NCBI GenBank assembly: GCA_026002855.1
Contig: BPGD01000001.1
Span: 1,861,001 to 1,925,000 of the forward strand
Length of the DNA: 64,000 nucleotides
From: Bryobacteraceae bacterium
GTDB lineage: Bacteria; Acidobacteriota; Terriglobia; Bryobacterales; Bryobacteraceae
Reading direction: 5' to 3'
This document shows, piece by piece, positions 19,484 to 28,117 of the stretch. Position numbers and translations under genes: made by a program. Under the pieces are notes generated by a model that was given only the letters and a program-made list of their open reading frames with translations, had not been told where the DNA came from and did not search any database. Numbering within the stretch: position 1 is the stretch's first letter; every line of letters starts with the position of its first letter.

Positions 19484-21720
19484 AAGGGTTCAATACTACA
19501 GACGGCATCCATGATGCAGGAGGAGCCGCCGTAGTTGCCCGCCGCCACGAAATCGTCGATGGAGGCATCGGGGATCAGGTCGCCGTCCCGCGCGCCGACG
19601 CCGCCGGCCAGGCTCAGCGCCCGGGAGACGTGGCCGAAGCCATGCGCCACCATCACCACGTCGGGCGGCACCGTCTCGCTCAGGTGCGCCGGCAGCTCGA
19701 TCTGGCCGGCACGCGACCGCACCAGAACCTTTTGCCCTTCGGCGATCCCGTGCTTTTTCGCCAGCGCCGGGTTGATGATGGCCGCGTTGGTCGGGAACAT
19801 CTCGTGCAGGATCGAGTTGTTCTCGGTCGTGTTGCGGCGGTGAACCGCCGGAATGAAGGTCATGTAGTAATAGGGATAGTGCTCGTTGGGCTGGTCCCGC
19901 TTCGGAATCCACTTCGGCAGCGGATCGGCGCCCTTGGCCACAAACTGCGGCACGTAAATCTGGCACTTGCCGTCAGCGCCCGCCACGCTGACAAAGGTCG
20001 TCCGCGGGACAAAAGGCTGCGGCTTTTCGACCAGTCCCTTGGCGGCGAAGTCGGCGAAGTTTTCGCCCAGCCCGGCGCGCCTCACTTTCTCGTCGAGCAG
20101 CGTCGAAGGGTTGATCCAGCTCCCGTCCGGCGTCTTGAAGTAGTCCGGGCAGAGCCGCTTGCCGAGCTCGATGGCCACATACGCGATCGACTTGGCTTCG
20201 AAGATCGGGGCGGAGACGGCCTTCCGCGCCACCGTCTGCGGATACTTGGCGATGTAGTCCCGCGCCACCGCGTCGTTGCCTTCCAGGTACATCGCCGAAG
20301 GCAGAACGATGTCGGCCAGCGTCACCGTGTCGGTGGGCAGGAAGTCCATCACCACGGTGAAATCCACCGTCTTCAGCGCCTCCACCATCTTCAGCGGGCT
20401 GGGGAAGCCCAGGATGGTGTACGCGTTCCAGAAGGAGAATTTGATCATGCCGGGATACTTGTTCAGCATCCCGTCGGCCAGCGTGGAGAAGATGCCGGCA
20501 TCGACCTCATTCACCAGCGGCAGCTTGTCGCGCCCGTCCACGCGCCGGCCCTTCTTCGGCGGGTACGCCGGCGGAGGATAGATGGCGTCGACTCCCGGAA
20601 TGCTGTGCATCCGCGGGAAGTAGCGGCCGCCCGGACGGTCAATCGTTCCGGCGAGGATGTTCAGGATCGAGATCGCATGCACCAGTTGCGTGCTGTTCAT
20701 GTAATTGGCGCACAGGCTCTTCTTGTGCGCCGGGGCGATCGCCGGCCCGTTCGAGGCAAACTCGCGCGCAATGCGGCGGATGACGTCCGCCTTCACCCCG
20801 CTGATCTGCTCGGCCCATTCCGGCGTGTACTGGGCAAAATGCGTGCGGATTTCCGTCTCGTACTTGCCGAAATTCGTGTAATTGTCGACAAATTCCCTGT
20901 TGTACAGGTTCTCGCTCAGGATCACCTGGATCATCGCCAGCGCCACCGCCAGATCCGTGCCCGGCTTGATGGTGATCCACTCATTGGCGAACCGGCTGGT
21001 GGCCGTGTAGTTGGGCGAAAAATGCACGACCTTGGCGCCGTTTTCCCGGGCCTTGACAATGCCGGTGGCGTAGGCGAGTTTCGCCTTCGCCAGGATGTCC
21101 CAGCCGAACAGGAGAATGTACTTCGAGTTCTCGAAATCATTGCACCAGGTTTTTGCGCCCGTCGTGTACTTCTGGATGATCATGTCCGTCTGGAAGCACT
21201 CGTCCCGGTGGTCGACCCGGTTCACCACGCCCATTGCGTTCATGAAGCGCGCCCAGAGGTCCGGCGACGGCAGCGTCACAAAAAGCAGCGCTTCCGTGCC
21301 GTAGGTGTCAATGGTCTGCTTCATGCGGAAAGCGATCTCGTCGAGCGCCTCCTGCCACGAAATGCGCACCCAGCCGGGATCTTCATGGAGCCCCTTGCGG
21401 GGATTGGTGCGCTTCATCGGGTATTTCAGCCGGTCGGGGTCGTAAAGCTGCATCGCTCCCGCCGCGCCCTTGCCGCAGAGATGCCCGCCGCCGGAAACGT
21501 CCCCGGGCAGCCCCTCCAGGAAGCGCAACTTCCCGTCCTGCACCCACGCCTGGATGCCGCAGGCCGGCGAGCAGATGCCGCAGGCGGTCACGATCCGCGT
21601 CATCCCCGCAGGCGCGCCCGATGCGCGCTGGAAATAGTCCTCAAACGCGCCCAGCGCCGCCGGCGCCCCAGCCAGCCCTGCGCCCGTCGTCTTCAACCAG
21701 TCTCTTCTCGTCAGTGCCAT
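19480..21720 (-). CDS. Molybdopterin-dependent oxidoreductase, catalytic subunit (PhsA/PsrA-like, Tat-exported)
   Basis: The 746-residue protein starts with a Tat-type signal (TRRDWLKTTGAG). An N-terminal [4Fe-4S] motif follows (CGICSPACG, then C in HLCGKGAAG about 28 residues later), then the molybdopterin guanine dinucleotide binding domains and a C-terminal cofactor domain (LPAHLSETVPPDVV). A Cys in RDECFQTDMI is a candidate Mo ligand, as in thiosulfate/polysulfide reductases; that is inference. AGAGGAGG precedes the ATG. It is cotranscribed with an Fe-S subunit upstream and a TorD-like chaperone downstream. The substrate is unknown: thiosulfate, polysulfide, tetrathionate or an N-/S-oxide are all possible. 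Confidence 0.88.
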   Translation of the reverse strand: MALTRRDWLKTTGAGLAGAPAALGAFEDYFQRASGAPAGMTRIVTACGICSPACGIQAWVQDGKLRFLEGLPGDVSGGGHLCGKGAAGAMQLYDPDRLKYPMKRTNPRKGLHEDPGWVRISWQEALDEIAFRMKQTIDTYGTEALLFVTLPSPDLWARFMNAMGVVNRVDHRDECFQTDMIIQKYTTGAKTWCNDFENSKYILLFGWDILAKAKLAYATGIVKARENGAKVVHFSPNYTATSRFANEWITIKPGTDLAVALAMIQVILSENLYNREFVDNYTNFGKYETEIRTHFAQYTPEWAEQISGVKADVIRRIAREFASNGPAIAPAHKKSLCANYMNSTQLVHAISILNILAGTIDRPGGRYFPRMHSIPGVDAIYPPPAYPPKKGRRVDGRDKLPLVNEVDAGIFSTLADGMLNKYPGMIKFSFWNAYTILGFPSPLKMVEALKTVDFTVVMDFLPTDTVTLADIVLPSAMYLEGNDAVARDYIAKYPQTVARKAVSAPIFEAKSIAYVAIELGKRLCPDYFKTPDGSWINPSTLLDEKVRRAGLGENFADFAAKGLVEKPQPFVPRTTFVSVAGADGKCQIYVPQFVAKGADPLPKWIPKRDQPNEHYPYYYMTFIPAVHRRNTTENNSILHEMFPTNAAIINPALAKKHGIAEGQKVLVRSRAGQIELPAHLSETVPPDVVMVAHGFGHVSRALSLAGGVGARDGDLIPDASIDDFVAAGNYGGSSCIMDAVCSIEPL

Positions 21721-21734
21721 GGCTGCCTCCTCTT

Positions 21735-22289
21735 TCACCCTTTCACCGGAAACGGATCCTTCACGAAGCGGATCTTCGGCCGCGTCTGCCGCGGCGGCGC
21801 GAAGTTCTCCGTCGTCTCCGAACCCTTGCCGCGGATCTCATCCCAGGGGCCGTATTTCAGCGCCCCGGTCGGGCACAGGGTCACACAGGCCGGATCCAGC
21901 CCCTGCTCCAGCCGGTCAAAGCACATCGTGCACTTGTCCATCTTCCGCGTCCGCAGATTGAACTGCGGCGCCCCGTAAGGACAGAACATGGCGCACTGCT
22001 GGCAGCCCACGCACTTGTCCTGGTCAATCAGCACCACGCCGTCTTCCTCGCGCCGCCAGATCGCCTTCACCGGGCAGACCTTCATGCACCATGCGTTCTC
22101 GCAGTGGTTGCACGCCCCGGTCAGCGACTGCTGCCGCACCTGGGGGAATACCCCCATCGTGTACACCCTCACCTGCCGGCGCCGCACCCCGACGCCGGTC
22201 TCCACCTGGTTCCACATCTTGCAGGCCGATTCACACGCCCTGCATTCGATGCATAGCTTTTCATCGATCAGCCAGCCGTATGCTTGCAT
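21735..22289 (-). CDS. 4Fe-4S ferredoxin-type electron-transfer subunit (DmsB/PhsB-like)
   Basis: The 184-residue protein carries four cysteine clusters typical of the B subunits of DMSO-reductase-family enzymes: CIECRACESACKMW, CNHCENAWCMKVCP, CVGCQQCAMFCPYG and CTMCFDRLEQGLDPACVTLCP. It would pass electrons to the catalytic subunit encoded 14 bases downstream. The ATG at MQAYGWLIDEK is preferred over an upstream in-frame start because GGGAGT precedes it. No Tat signal of its own, so it is probably exported with its partner. No membrane anchor gene (NrfD/DmsC) follows. Confidence 0.92.
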   Translation of the reverse strand: MQAYGWLIDEKLCIECRACESACKMWNQVETGVGVRRRQVRVYTMGVFPQVRQQSLTGACNHCENAWCMKVCPVKAIWRREEDGVVLIDQDKCVGCQQCAMFCPYGAPQFNLRTRKMDKCTMCFDRLEQGLDPACVTLCPTGALKYGPWDEIRGKGSETTENFAPPRQTRPKIRFVKDPFPVKG

Positions 22290-22416
22290 AGAATGACTCC
22301 CGTCAGAGCAGTCTGAGCCGCTTCCGCCCAAGCAATTGCCGGCCCATTCAAGAGTATCAGGTCTTTTATCTCGGACTTGTGGACAACTTCAACACACGAC
22401 GCAGGGCCAAGGGGAT

Positions 22417-22473
22417 TTCGCGCAAAAATTGCACGATTGCTTCGCGCAAAATCCCCCATATGCAAAGTTTGCA
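22417..22473. promoter_or_regulatory. Repeat-rich putative operator region upstream of the molybdoenzyme operon
   Basis: The 204-bp gap between the SDR gene and the Fe-S subunit gene holds a direct repeat TTCGCGCAAAA (22417-22427 and 22441-22451, 24-bp period), an inverted repeat GCAAAAATTGC (22422-22432) and a perfect palindrome TGCAAAGTTTGCA (22461-22473). All share a GCAAA half-site. They lie 128-184 bases upstream of the Fe-S subunit start and look like protein-binding sites; the regulator is unknown. Confidence 0.45.
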
Positions 22474-22493
22474 CTGCGTGCTGCTTCGCACTC

Positions 22494-23297
22494 TCAGATC
22501 GTCATCGCCAGAAAGCCCCCATCCACCCGGAGCAGCGCCCCCGTCACAAAGCTCGACGCCTTCTCCGAGGCCAGAAACAGCACCGCCCCCACCAGCTCGT
22601 GCGGCTCGCCGAACCGCCCCATTGGCGTGTGCCGCATGATGGCGGCCACCCGCTCCTCGGTCAGCAGCCTGCGGTTCTGCTCGGCCGGGAAGAACCCCGG
22701 AATGATCGCGTTCACCCGCACGCCCTTCTGCGCCCACTCCCGCGCCAGGAACTGGGTGATCTGGTTGACCCCCGCCTTGGCAATCGAGTAGGTGAACACC
22801 TTCGACAGCGGCGGCCCCGAAGACGCCGAGCTGATGTTGATGATCGACCCGCCCCGGCCCGGCTGCGTCATCCACGCCCCGAAGACCTGGCAGGCCAGAA
22901 ACACGCTCTTCAGGTCCACGTCGAGGATCCGCTGCCACTCCTCCTCGCTGATCTCGAAAAATGGCGTCCCGCTGTTGATCCCGGCCGCATTGATCAGGAT
23001 GTCCACCCGGCCAAGCGTCTCCAGGATCCGGGCGAGCGCCGCCTCCAGCTCCGCCTTCTTCGAGGCGTCCACGCGTAGGGCCAGCCCGCGGCGGCCCAGC
23101 GCCGCCACTTCGGCTGCCTTCTTTTCCGCCGCCGCTTCGTTGAAGTCCAGCACCGCCACGTCCGCCCCGGCGCGCGCCAGCCCCAGCGACATCTCGCCGG
23201 CCAGCACGCCTCCGCCGCCGATCACCGCCGCCACCTTCCCGGTGAGATCAAACAGATCCTGCACGGCCGCTGCCTCCCTTCGCTCCAATTCAGACAT
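22494..23297 (-). CDS. Short-chain dehydrogenase/reductase (SDR)
   Basis: The 267-residue classical SDR has a modified glycine-rich NAD(P) motif (VAAVIGGGGVLAGEM), the INAAGIN segment, and the Ser-Tyr-Lys catalytic set (ISSASSG, then YSIAK). The N-terminal FDLTGKVAAVIGGGGVL pattern resembles SDR-type D-mannonate/fructuronate oxidoreductases, so a sugar-acid substrate is plausible but not shown. An AAGGGA ribosome site precedes the ATG by about six bases. Confidence 0.85.
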   Translation of the reverse strand: MSELERREAAAVQDLFDLTGKVAAVIGGGGVLAGEMSLGLARAGADVAVLDFNEAAAEKKAAEVAALGRRGLALRVDASKKAELEAALARILETLGRVDILINAAGINSGTPFFEISEEEWQRILDVDLKSVFLACQVFGAWMTQPGRGGSIINISSASSGPPLSKVFTYSIAKAGVNQITQFLAREWAQKGVRVNAIIPGFFPAEQNRRLLTEERVAAIMRHTPMGRFGEPHELVGAVLFLASEKASSFVTGALLRVDGGFLAMTI

Positions 23298-23389
23298 CGT
23301 AATCCCTTATATCATCGCAGCCCGCGCCCTGGTGCGGCCAGGACCTTCAACACAAAAATGAAACGCAGGTTTCTTTTTTGTTTCCGTAT

Positions 23390-23418
23390 TGACCTCGTGT
23401 GCAAATCGTGATTAGATA
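23390..23418 (+). promoter_or_regulatory. Candidate sigma-70 promoter for the TonB-dependent receptor gene
   Basis: TTGACC (23390-23395) and TAGATA (23413-23418) are separated by 17 bases. The spacing is optimal and the pair lies about 55 bases before the ATG at 23472, which has GGGAGG 11 bases upstream. Inferred by eye. Confidence 0.5.
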
Positions 23419-23471
23419 ATCTGGCACGCTGCGGCGCCTGTGGCCGCAGCTCCAGGGAGGTCTTTTACAGC

Positions 23472-25547
23472 ATGCTGAAACGCTTCGTAATGGGGTTCAG
23501 CCTCGCCCTGCTGTTCCCCGCACTGCTTGCCGCCCAGGAATCCCGCGGCGCCATCACCGGCCGGGTCACGGACCCGCAAGGGGCCGTCGTCCCCAACGCC
23601 CAGGTCGCCGTGACCAATACACAGACGAACGAAACCCGCCGCACGGTGACCAATGAAACCGGCTACTACGAGGTCAACTTCCTCGAGCCGTCCACGTACA
23701 CGATCACCGTCGAAGCGCCCGGCTTCAAGCGGCTGGTCCGCTCCGGCATCACCGTCAACGTCAGCGCCCGCCTCGAGATCAACCTGTCGCTCGAAATCGG
23801 CGCGGTGGCCGAAACCGTCCAGGTGACCGCCGAGGCGCCGCTGCTCGAGACGACCACCGCCAGCGGCGGCCGCGTCCTCGACCAGCAGCAGCTCATCAAC
23901 CTGCCCTTCTCCGACCTGAACCCGTTCGCGCTTTCCGCCCTCGCCCCGGGCATGCAGTGGACCGGCCAGCCTGAATACCGCCGCCCCTTCGATAACGCCG
24001 GCACGTCCTCGTTCAACACGATGGGCGGCGTCGGCCAGAACGAGTACACGATCGATGGCATGACCGTGGTCGGCTCCGGCCGCCGTGTCGGCTTCGTTCC
24101 GCCGGCCGACTCGATCACCGAGTTCAAACTGGAAACGGCCAACTTCGACGCCAGCCAGGGCTTCACCTCGGGCGCCGCCATCAACGTCAGCTCCCGCTCC
24201 GGCACCAATACGCTCCACGGTTCGGTCTTTAACCAGCACTGGCAGCAGCGCTGGAACGCCACGCCCTTCTTCCAGCGCGAATCGTATGATGCCAAGGTCC
24301 GCGCCGGTCTCATCGACCCCAACACCACGAAAAAGCAGGCGCCGGGCCGCTCGAATAACTATGGCCTTTCCGCTTCCGGCCCCGTCTGGCTGCCAAAGAT
24401 CATCAATGGCAGGGACAAACTCTTCTGGTCCTTCACCTGGAACGGCATCCGCCAGTCGAAGGCCGAGACCACCAGCTCCACCGACGTCACCGTGCCGACC
24501 ATGGACATGCGCCAGGGCGACTTTTCCTACTTCCTCACCGTCCCCAATGGCGCCCGCCTGTACACGATCTACGACCCCCGCTCGGCCCGCCTCGAAGGCT
24601 CCACCGTCGTCCGCACGCCGTTCCCTGGCAACAAGGGCGTTCCCGTACTCAATCCCACCTACAACTACTACGTGAAACTCTTCCCCACTCCGAACAATGT
24701 TCCTGGCAAGGTGACCCCGGAGATGTTCTACAACTACTACGCCTTCGCCATGCCGAAGGACGAGAAATTCAACTCCGTCGTCAACCGCTATGACTGGGTG
24801 ATCAGCCAGGACATGCGCTTCAACTTCCGCTGGCAGTGGAACGACCGCCTCGCCGATGAGTACGACTGGACGTATGAGACCCAGCGCGGTCTGCACTCCA
24901 ACGGCCTCACCCGCATCAACCGCGGCGGCAACGTCGGCTATCTCTGGACGATCAACGCCAACAACATCCTCGACACGAGCTTCGGCATCTCCCGCTGGGA
25001 GGAAGGCAGCCGCAACACCACCCGCACGAAGATCAAGGCCGCCGACGTCGGCCTGCCCGCCTACATCGACCAGCGCGCCGGCCAGTACACGCAACTGCCG
25101 CGGCTCGACTTCAACAACATCACCGATGTCGGCTCCGGCTATCCCGTCGTTGGCACGCTGCTCACCACCGGCGAGCTCCGCGCCTCGATGACCACCATCC
25201 GCGGCAGCCACACCTTCCGCTACGGCTGGCAGGAACGCCGCCACTATTTCGGTTCGGTGGGGCCCGGCTCAAGCACCGGCATCTTCACCTTCCGCAACAA
25301 CTGGACCCGCGCCTCGAACGTGGACAACCAGGCCTCCAACCACGTCCACGACTGGGCCGCCTTCATGATGGGCCTGCCCACCGGAGCGTCCATCGATTAC
25401 AACGACATGTTCTACTTCACCACGCCGCGGCGCGCCTTCTATTTCCAGGACGACTGGCGGGTGACCACAAAGCTGCGCCTCTCGCTCGGCCTGCGCTATG
25501 AGCGCGAAGGCGGCAGCGACGAAAAGTACGACCGCGCCATCGCCTGA
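23472..25547 (+). CDS. Oar-like TonB-dependent receptor, N-terminal part before an in-frame TGA
   Basis: This 691-residue part contains the signal peptide (MLKRFVMGFSLALLFPALLAAQ), the carboxypeptidase-like beta-sandwich (ITGRVTDPQGAVVPNAQV), the plug (GGVGQNEYTIDGMTVVG) and the first half of the beta-barrel. It stops at a TGA (25545-25547) in the middle of a barrel strand region (after YDRAIA). The same frame then stays open for 544 codons of matching barrel sequence. A protein truncated here could not close a barrel, so this is a broken gene, a read-through case or a sequencing error. The sequence is otherwise intact and the promoter and ribosome site look good. Confidence 0.85.
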   Translation: MLKRFVMGFSLALLFPALLAAQESRGAITGRVTDPQGAVVPNAQVAVTNTQTNETRRTVTNETGYYEVNFLEPSTYTITVEAPGFKRLVRSGITVNVSARLEINLSLEIGAVAETVQVTAEAPLLETTTASGGRVLDQQQLINLPFSDLNPFALSALAPGMQWTGQPEYRRPFDNAGTSSFNTMGGVGQNEYTIDGMTVVGSGRRVGFVPPADSITEFKLETANFDASQGFTSGAAINVSSRSGTNTLHGSVFNQHWQQRWNATPFFQRESYDAKVRAGLIDPNTTKKQAPGRSNNYGLSASGPVWLPKIINGRDKLFWSFTWNGIRQSKAETTSSTDVTVPTMDMRQGDFSYFLTVPNGARLYTIYDPRSARLEGSTVVRTPFPGNKGVPVLNPTYNYYVKLFPTPNNVPGKVTPEMFYNYYAFAMPKDEKFNSVVNRYDWVISQDMRFNFRWQWNDRLADEYDWTYETQRGLHSNGLTRINRGGNVGYLWTINANNILDTSFGISRWEEGSRNTTRTKIKAADVGLPAYIDQRAGQYTQLPRLDFNNITDVGSGYPVVGTLLTTGELRASMTTIRGSHTFRYGWQERRHYFGSVGPGSSTGIFTFRNNWTRASNVDNQASNHVHDWAAFMMGLPTGASIDYNDMFYFTTPRRAFYFQDDWRVTTKLRLSLGLRYEREGGSDEKYDRAIA

Positions 25548-27182
25548 ACGCTGCTCGACCAGAAGAGCCCCATCACCGACTTGGTCGAGGCTGCCTACGC
25601 GGCCAGCCCCATCTCCGAAGTGCCCGCCGGCCAGTTCCGCGCCAGCGGCATCAGCGTCTACCTGGGCGAGCAGGGCTTCAAGACCGCCAACAAGGGCACG
25701 CACACCTTCCTGCCCAAGTTTGGCGCCGTTTACGCGATCAATAACAGGAATGTGATCCGCGGCGGCTGGGGCATGTACCAGGACACGCTCAACGTGTCCA
25801 ATGACCGGCCCGCCGTCAACGGCTTCTCCCAGACCACCTCGACGCCGATCAGCAATGACGCCGGCCTCACCTTCTGCTGCGGCATCAGCGAGGCGGCCGG
25901 CATCGCCCAGGGCCGTACCGTGATGAACGATCCCTTCCCGGTGCGCCCCGCCGCCGGCAACACCCGCTTCGACGACCCCTTCGGCCGCGCCCTCGATGGC
26001 ATCGCCCTGTACAACGGCACCATCACCGCCGGCCCCTGGAACTTCAGGCCCGCTCTCCAGCATCGCTGGCGCGTCAGCTATCAGCGCGAGCTGATGAACA
26101 ACCTGATGGTGGATGTCTCCTACAACGGCGCTTACTCTTACATCCCGGTGACCCGCCGCGTCAACGCCTTGCCTCAGCAGTATTGGTCCACCGGGATGAA
26201 GCGGAACCAGACCAATGACAACTACCTCAACGGCAACGTCACCAACCCCTTCTACATCGGCAACCTGGCCGCCCTTCAGCAGACCAGTCCGACCCTATAC
26301 CGTTTCATGAGCGGTCAGGGCCTTTACACCTCCAAGGTCATTGCCCGGCACAGGCTGCTCCGGCCCTACCCGCAGTTCTCCACGGTGAACCGCTTTGGGG
26401 ACGCCAGCGGCGAGGACGTCCGCAACGGCTACGTCAAATACCATGACCTCCAGCTCGTCGTCGAGCGCCGCATGGCCCGCGGCCTCCAGGCCAGCTTCAT
26501 GTACACCTGGGCCTCCAGCTACGTCTCCGACTACTACCTGAACGAGTTCGACGCCAGCCCGAGCGAGCGCATCAACAACAACGTGATGCCCCACCGCGTG
26601 GTGCTCACCGCCATCTGGCAAACTCCATTCGGCAAGGGGCGCACGTACCTGAAACAGGGCCCGCTCGCCTACGTCGTCGGCAACTGGAACCTCTCCGGCG
26701 TCTGGCAGGTGCAGAGCGGCCCGGCCACAAACTGGGGCAACCGCTTCTTCTACGGCAATATCGACAAGAACACCCTCGAGCGGCTGTTCCGGCACGACGA
26801 GGTGCGCAGCAAGGATTACCTTCAGTGGTTCGACGGCTCCATCGCCTGGCGCGGCAGCACCGATCCGCCGGCCGACTTCGTCGGCTTCGATGGACGCACC
26901 GCCAACCAGCCCGGCTCCTATCACGTCCGCATGTTCCCGGTGCGGCTCGACGCCATCCGCGCCGATGGCATCAAGAATCTGGACCTGAAGATCGAGCGCA
27001 TCTTCCCCATCAGACAGGAGCGCGGCATCCAGACCCGGTTCTCGGTGGACCTGCTCAACGCCATCAACCATACGAACTTCTCCGGACCCAACACGGACCC
27101 GACCAGCGCCAACTTCGGCCGCGTCACTTCGCAGCGCGGCCTGTCGCGCGTCATCCAGTTCAATCTCCGCGTAGACTTTTGA
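25548..27182 (+). pseudogene. C-terminal part of the same TonB-dependent receptor after the in-frame stop
   Basis: The frame resumes directly after the TGA (LLDQKSPITDLVEAAY) and runs 544 codons to the true end of the barrel (VIQFNLRVDF). The seam matches the conserved receptor region in which a barrel strand is followed by 'SPI...aaYaasPI..vPa.qF'. No signal peptide and no ribosome site near the first internal start at 25581 argue against an independent gene. With the upstream part the full protein would be about 1236 residues, similar to the intact receptor encoded near 2.4-6.2 kb. Confidence 0.75.
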
Positions 27183-27205
27183 CCTGAGCCCTCCTTTCAC
27201 CTCCA

Positions 27206-27244
27206 GGCCCGGCCCGCCCAAAGGGCGCGGCCGGGCCGCTTTGT
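27206..27244 (+). terminator. Rho-independent terminator after the TonB-dependent receptor
   Basis: A long GC hairpin (GGCCCGGCC...GGCCGGGCC, 27206-27237) with a short AAA-containing loop is followed by CTTTGTT on the plus strand, 24 bases after the stop codon of the receptor frame. Confidence 0.75.
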
Positions 27245-27316
27245 TACAGGCCGCGGGCCCGGCCCCGAAAGCGTCACGGCACACCGGCAGCGGCGAATGC
27301 CAGTCTCCGGCCCTCG

Positions 27317-28069
27317 TCAGGCGGGCAGCTGGAAGTTGTCGCCCAGATAGACGCGCCGCACGTCGGGATCCATTGCCAGCGCCAGCGGCGTCCCGGCGCG
27401 GAAGATGCGGCCCTGGTTGATGATGTAGGCCCGGTCGGTGACGGCAAGCGTCTCACGCACGTTGTGGTCGGTGATCAGGATGCCGATGCCGCGGCTGCGG
27501 AGGTCGGCGATGATCTTTTGCAGTTCCAGCACCTGAATCGGGTCGATGCCGGAAAACGGCTCGTCCAGCAGCAGGAACTGCGGCTCAATGACGAGCGCGC
27601 GCGCAATCTCCACGCGCCGCCGCTCGCCGCCCGACAGCGCATAGCCGCGGTTCTTCCGCACCGGCTCAAGCCCCATCTGCTCGATGAGCTCCTCCAGCCG
27701 CCGGCGCCTCTCCTCGGGCCGGATCGGCAGCGTCTCCAGAATCGCCATCAGATTGTCTTCCACGCTCAGCCGGCGGAACACCGAAGGCTCCTGCGGCAGG
27801 TAGCTGATGCCGGCCCGCGCCCGCTCGTACATCGCCAGGTCGGTGATCTCGCGGTCGTCGAGAAAGATGTGGCCCGAGTCGGGCGACACCATGCCGACAA
27901 TCATGTAAAACGTCGTCGTCTTGCCGGCCCCGTTGGGCCCGAGCAGCCCCACCACCTCGCCGGTGGAGACGCTGACGCTGACGTTGTCCACGACGCGGCG
28001 CTTGCGGTAAGTCTTGCTGACTTCCTCCGTGCGCAGGATGCGCCGGCCGTTGCCCGGAATCGCGCTCAC
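27317..28069 (-). CDS. lptB: LPS export ABC transporter ATPase LptB
   Basis: The 250-residue ATPase powers extraction of lipopolysaccharide from the inner membrane with LptFG. It has Walker A (GPNGAGKTT), the LptB-typical [19 protein letters not shown]-loop region, the LSGGERRR signature and Walker B ([13 protein letters not shown]), then the switch H in [10 protein letters not shown]. The start is GTG. It follows the LptC/LptA-like gene by 48 bases on the same strand, supporting the assignment over a generic branched-chain amino-acid ATPase. Confidence 0.95.
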   Translation of the reverse strand: MSAIPGNGRRILRTEEVSKTYRKRRVVDNVSVSVSTGEVVGLLGPNGAGKTTTFYMIVGMVSPDSGHIFLDDREITDLAMYERARAGISYLPQEPSVFRRLSVEDNLMAILETLPIRPEERRRRLEELIEQMGLEPVRKNRGYALSGGERRRVEIARALVIEPQFLLLDEPFSGIDPIQVLELQKIIADLRSRGIGILITDHNVRETLAVTDRAYIINQGRIFRAGTPLALAMDPDVRRVYLGDNFQLPA

Positions 28070-28117
28070 CGTCTCCCATTATGCGGCCCGCCGGGTCCTG
28101 CGCGCGTCTGACGGAGG

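Noticed and set aside
23420..23440. Sigma-54 promoter (TGGCAC at 23422) before the receptor gene
   Set aside because: The -12 element TTGCA is missing at the needed spacing, whereas a sigma-70 pair with 17-base spacing lies directly upstream.
25545..25547. Selenocysteine decoding of the in-frame TGA in the TonB-dependent receptor
   Set aside because: No SECIS-like hairpin is apparent just downstream, and a selenocysteine in the middle of a barrel strand of this family has no precedent I know.
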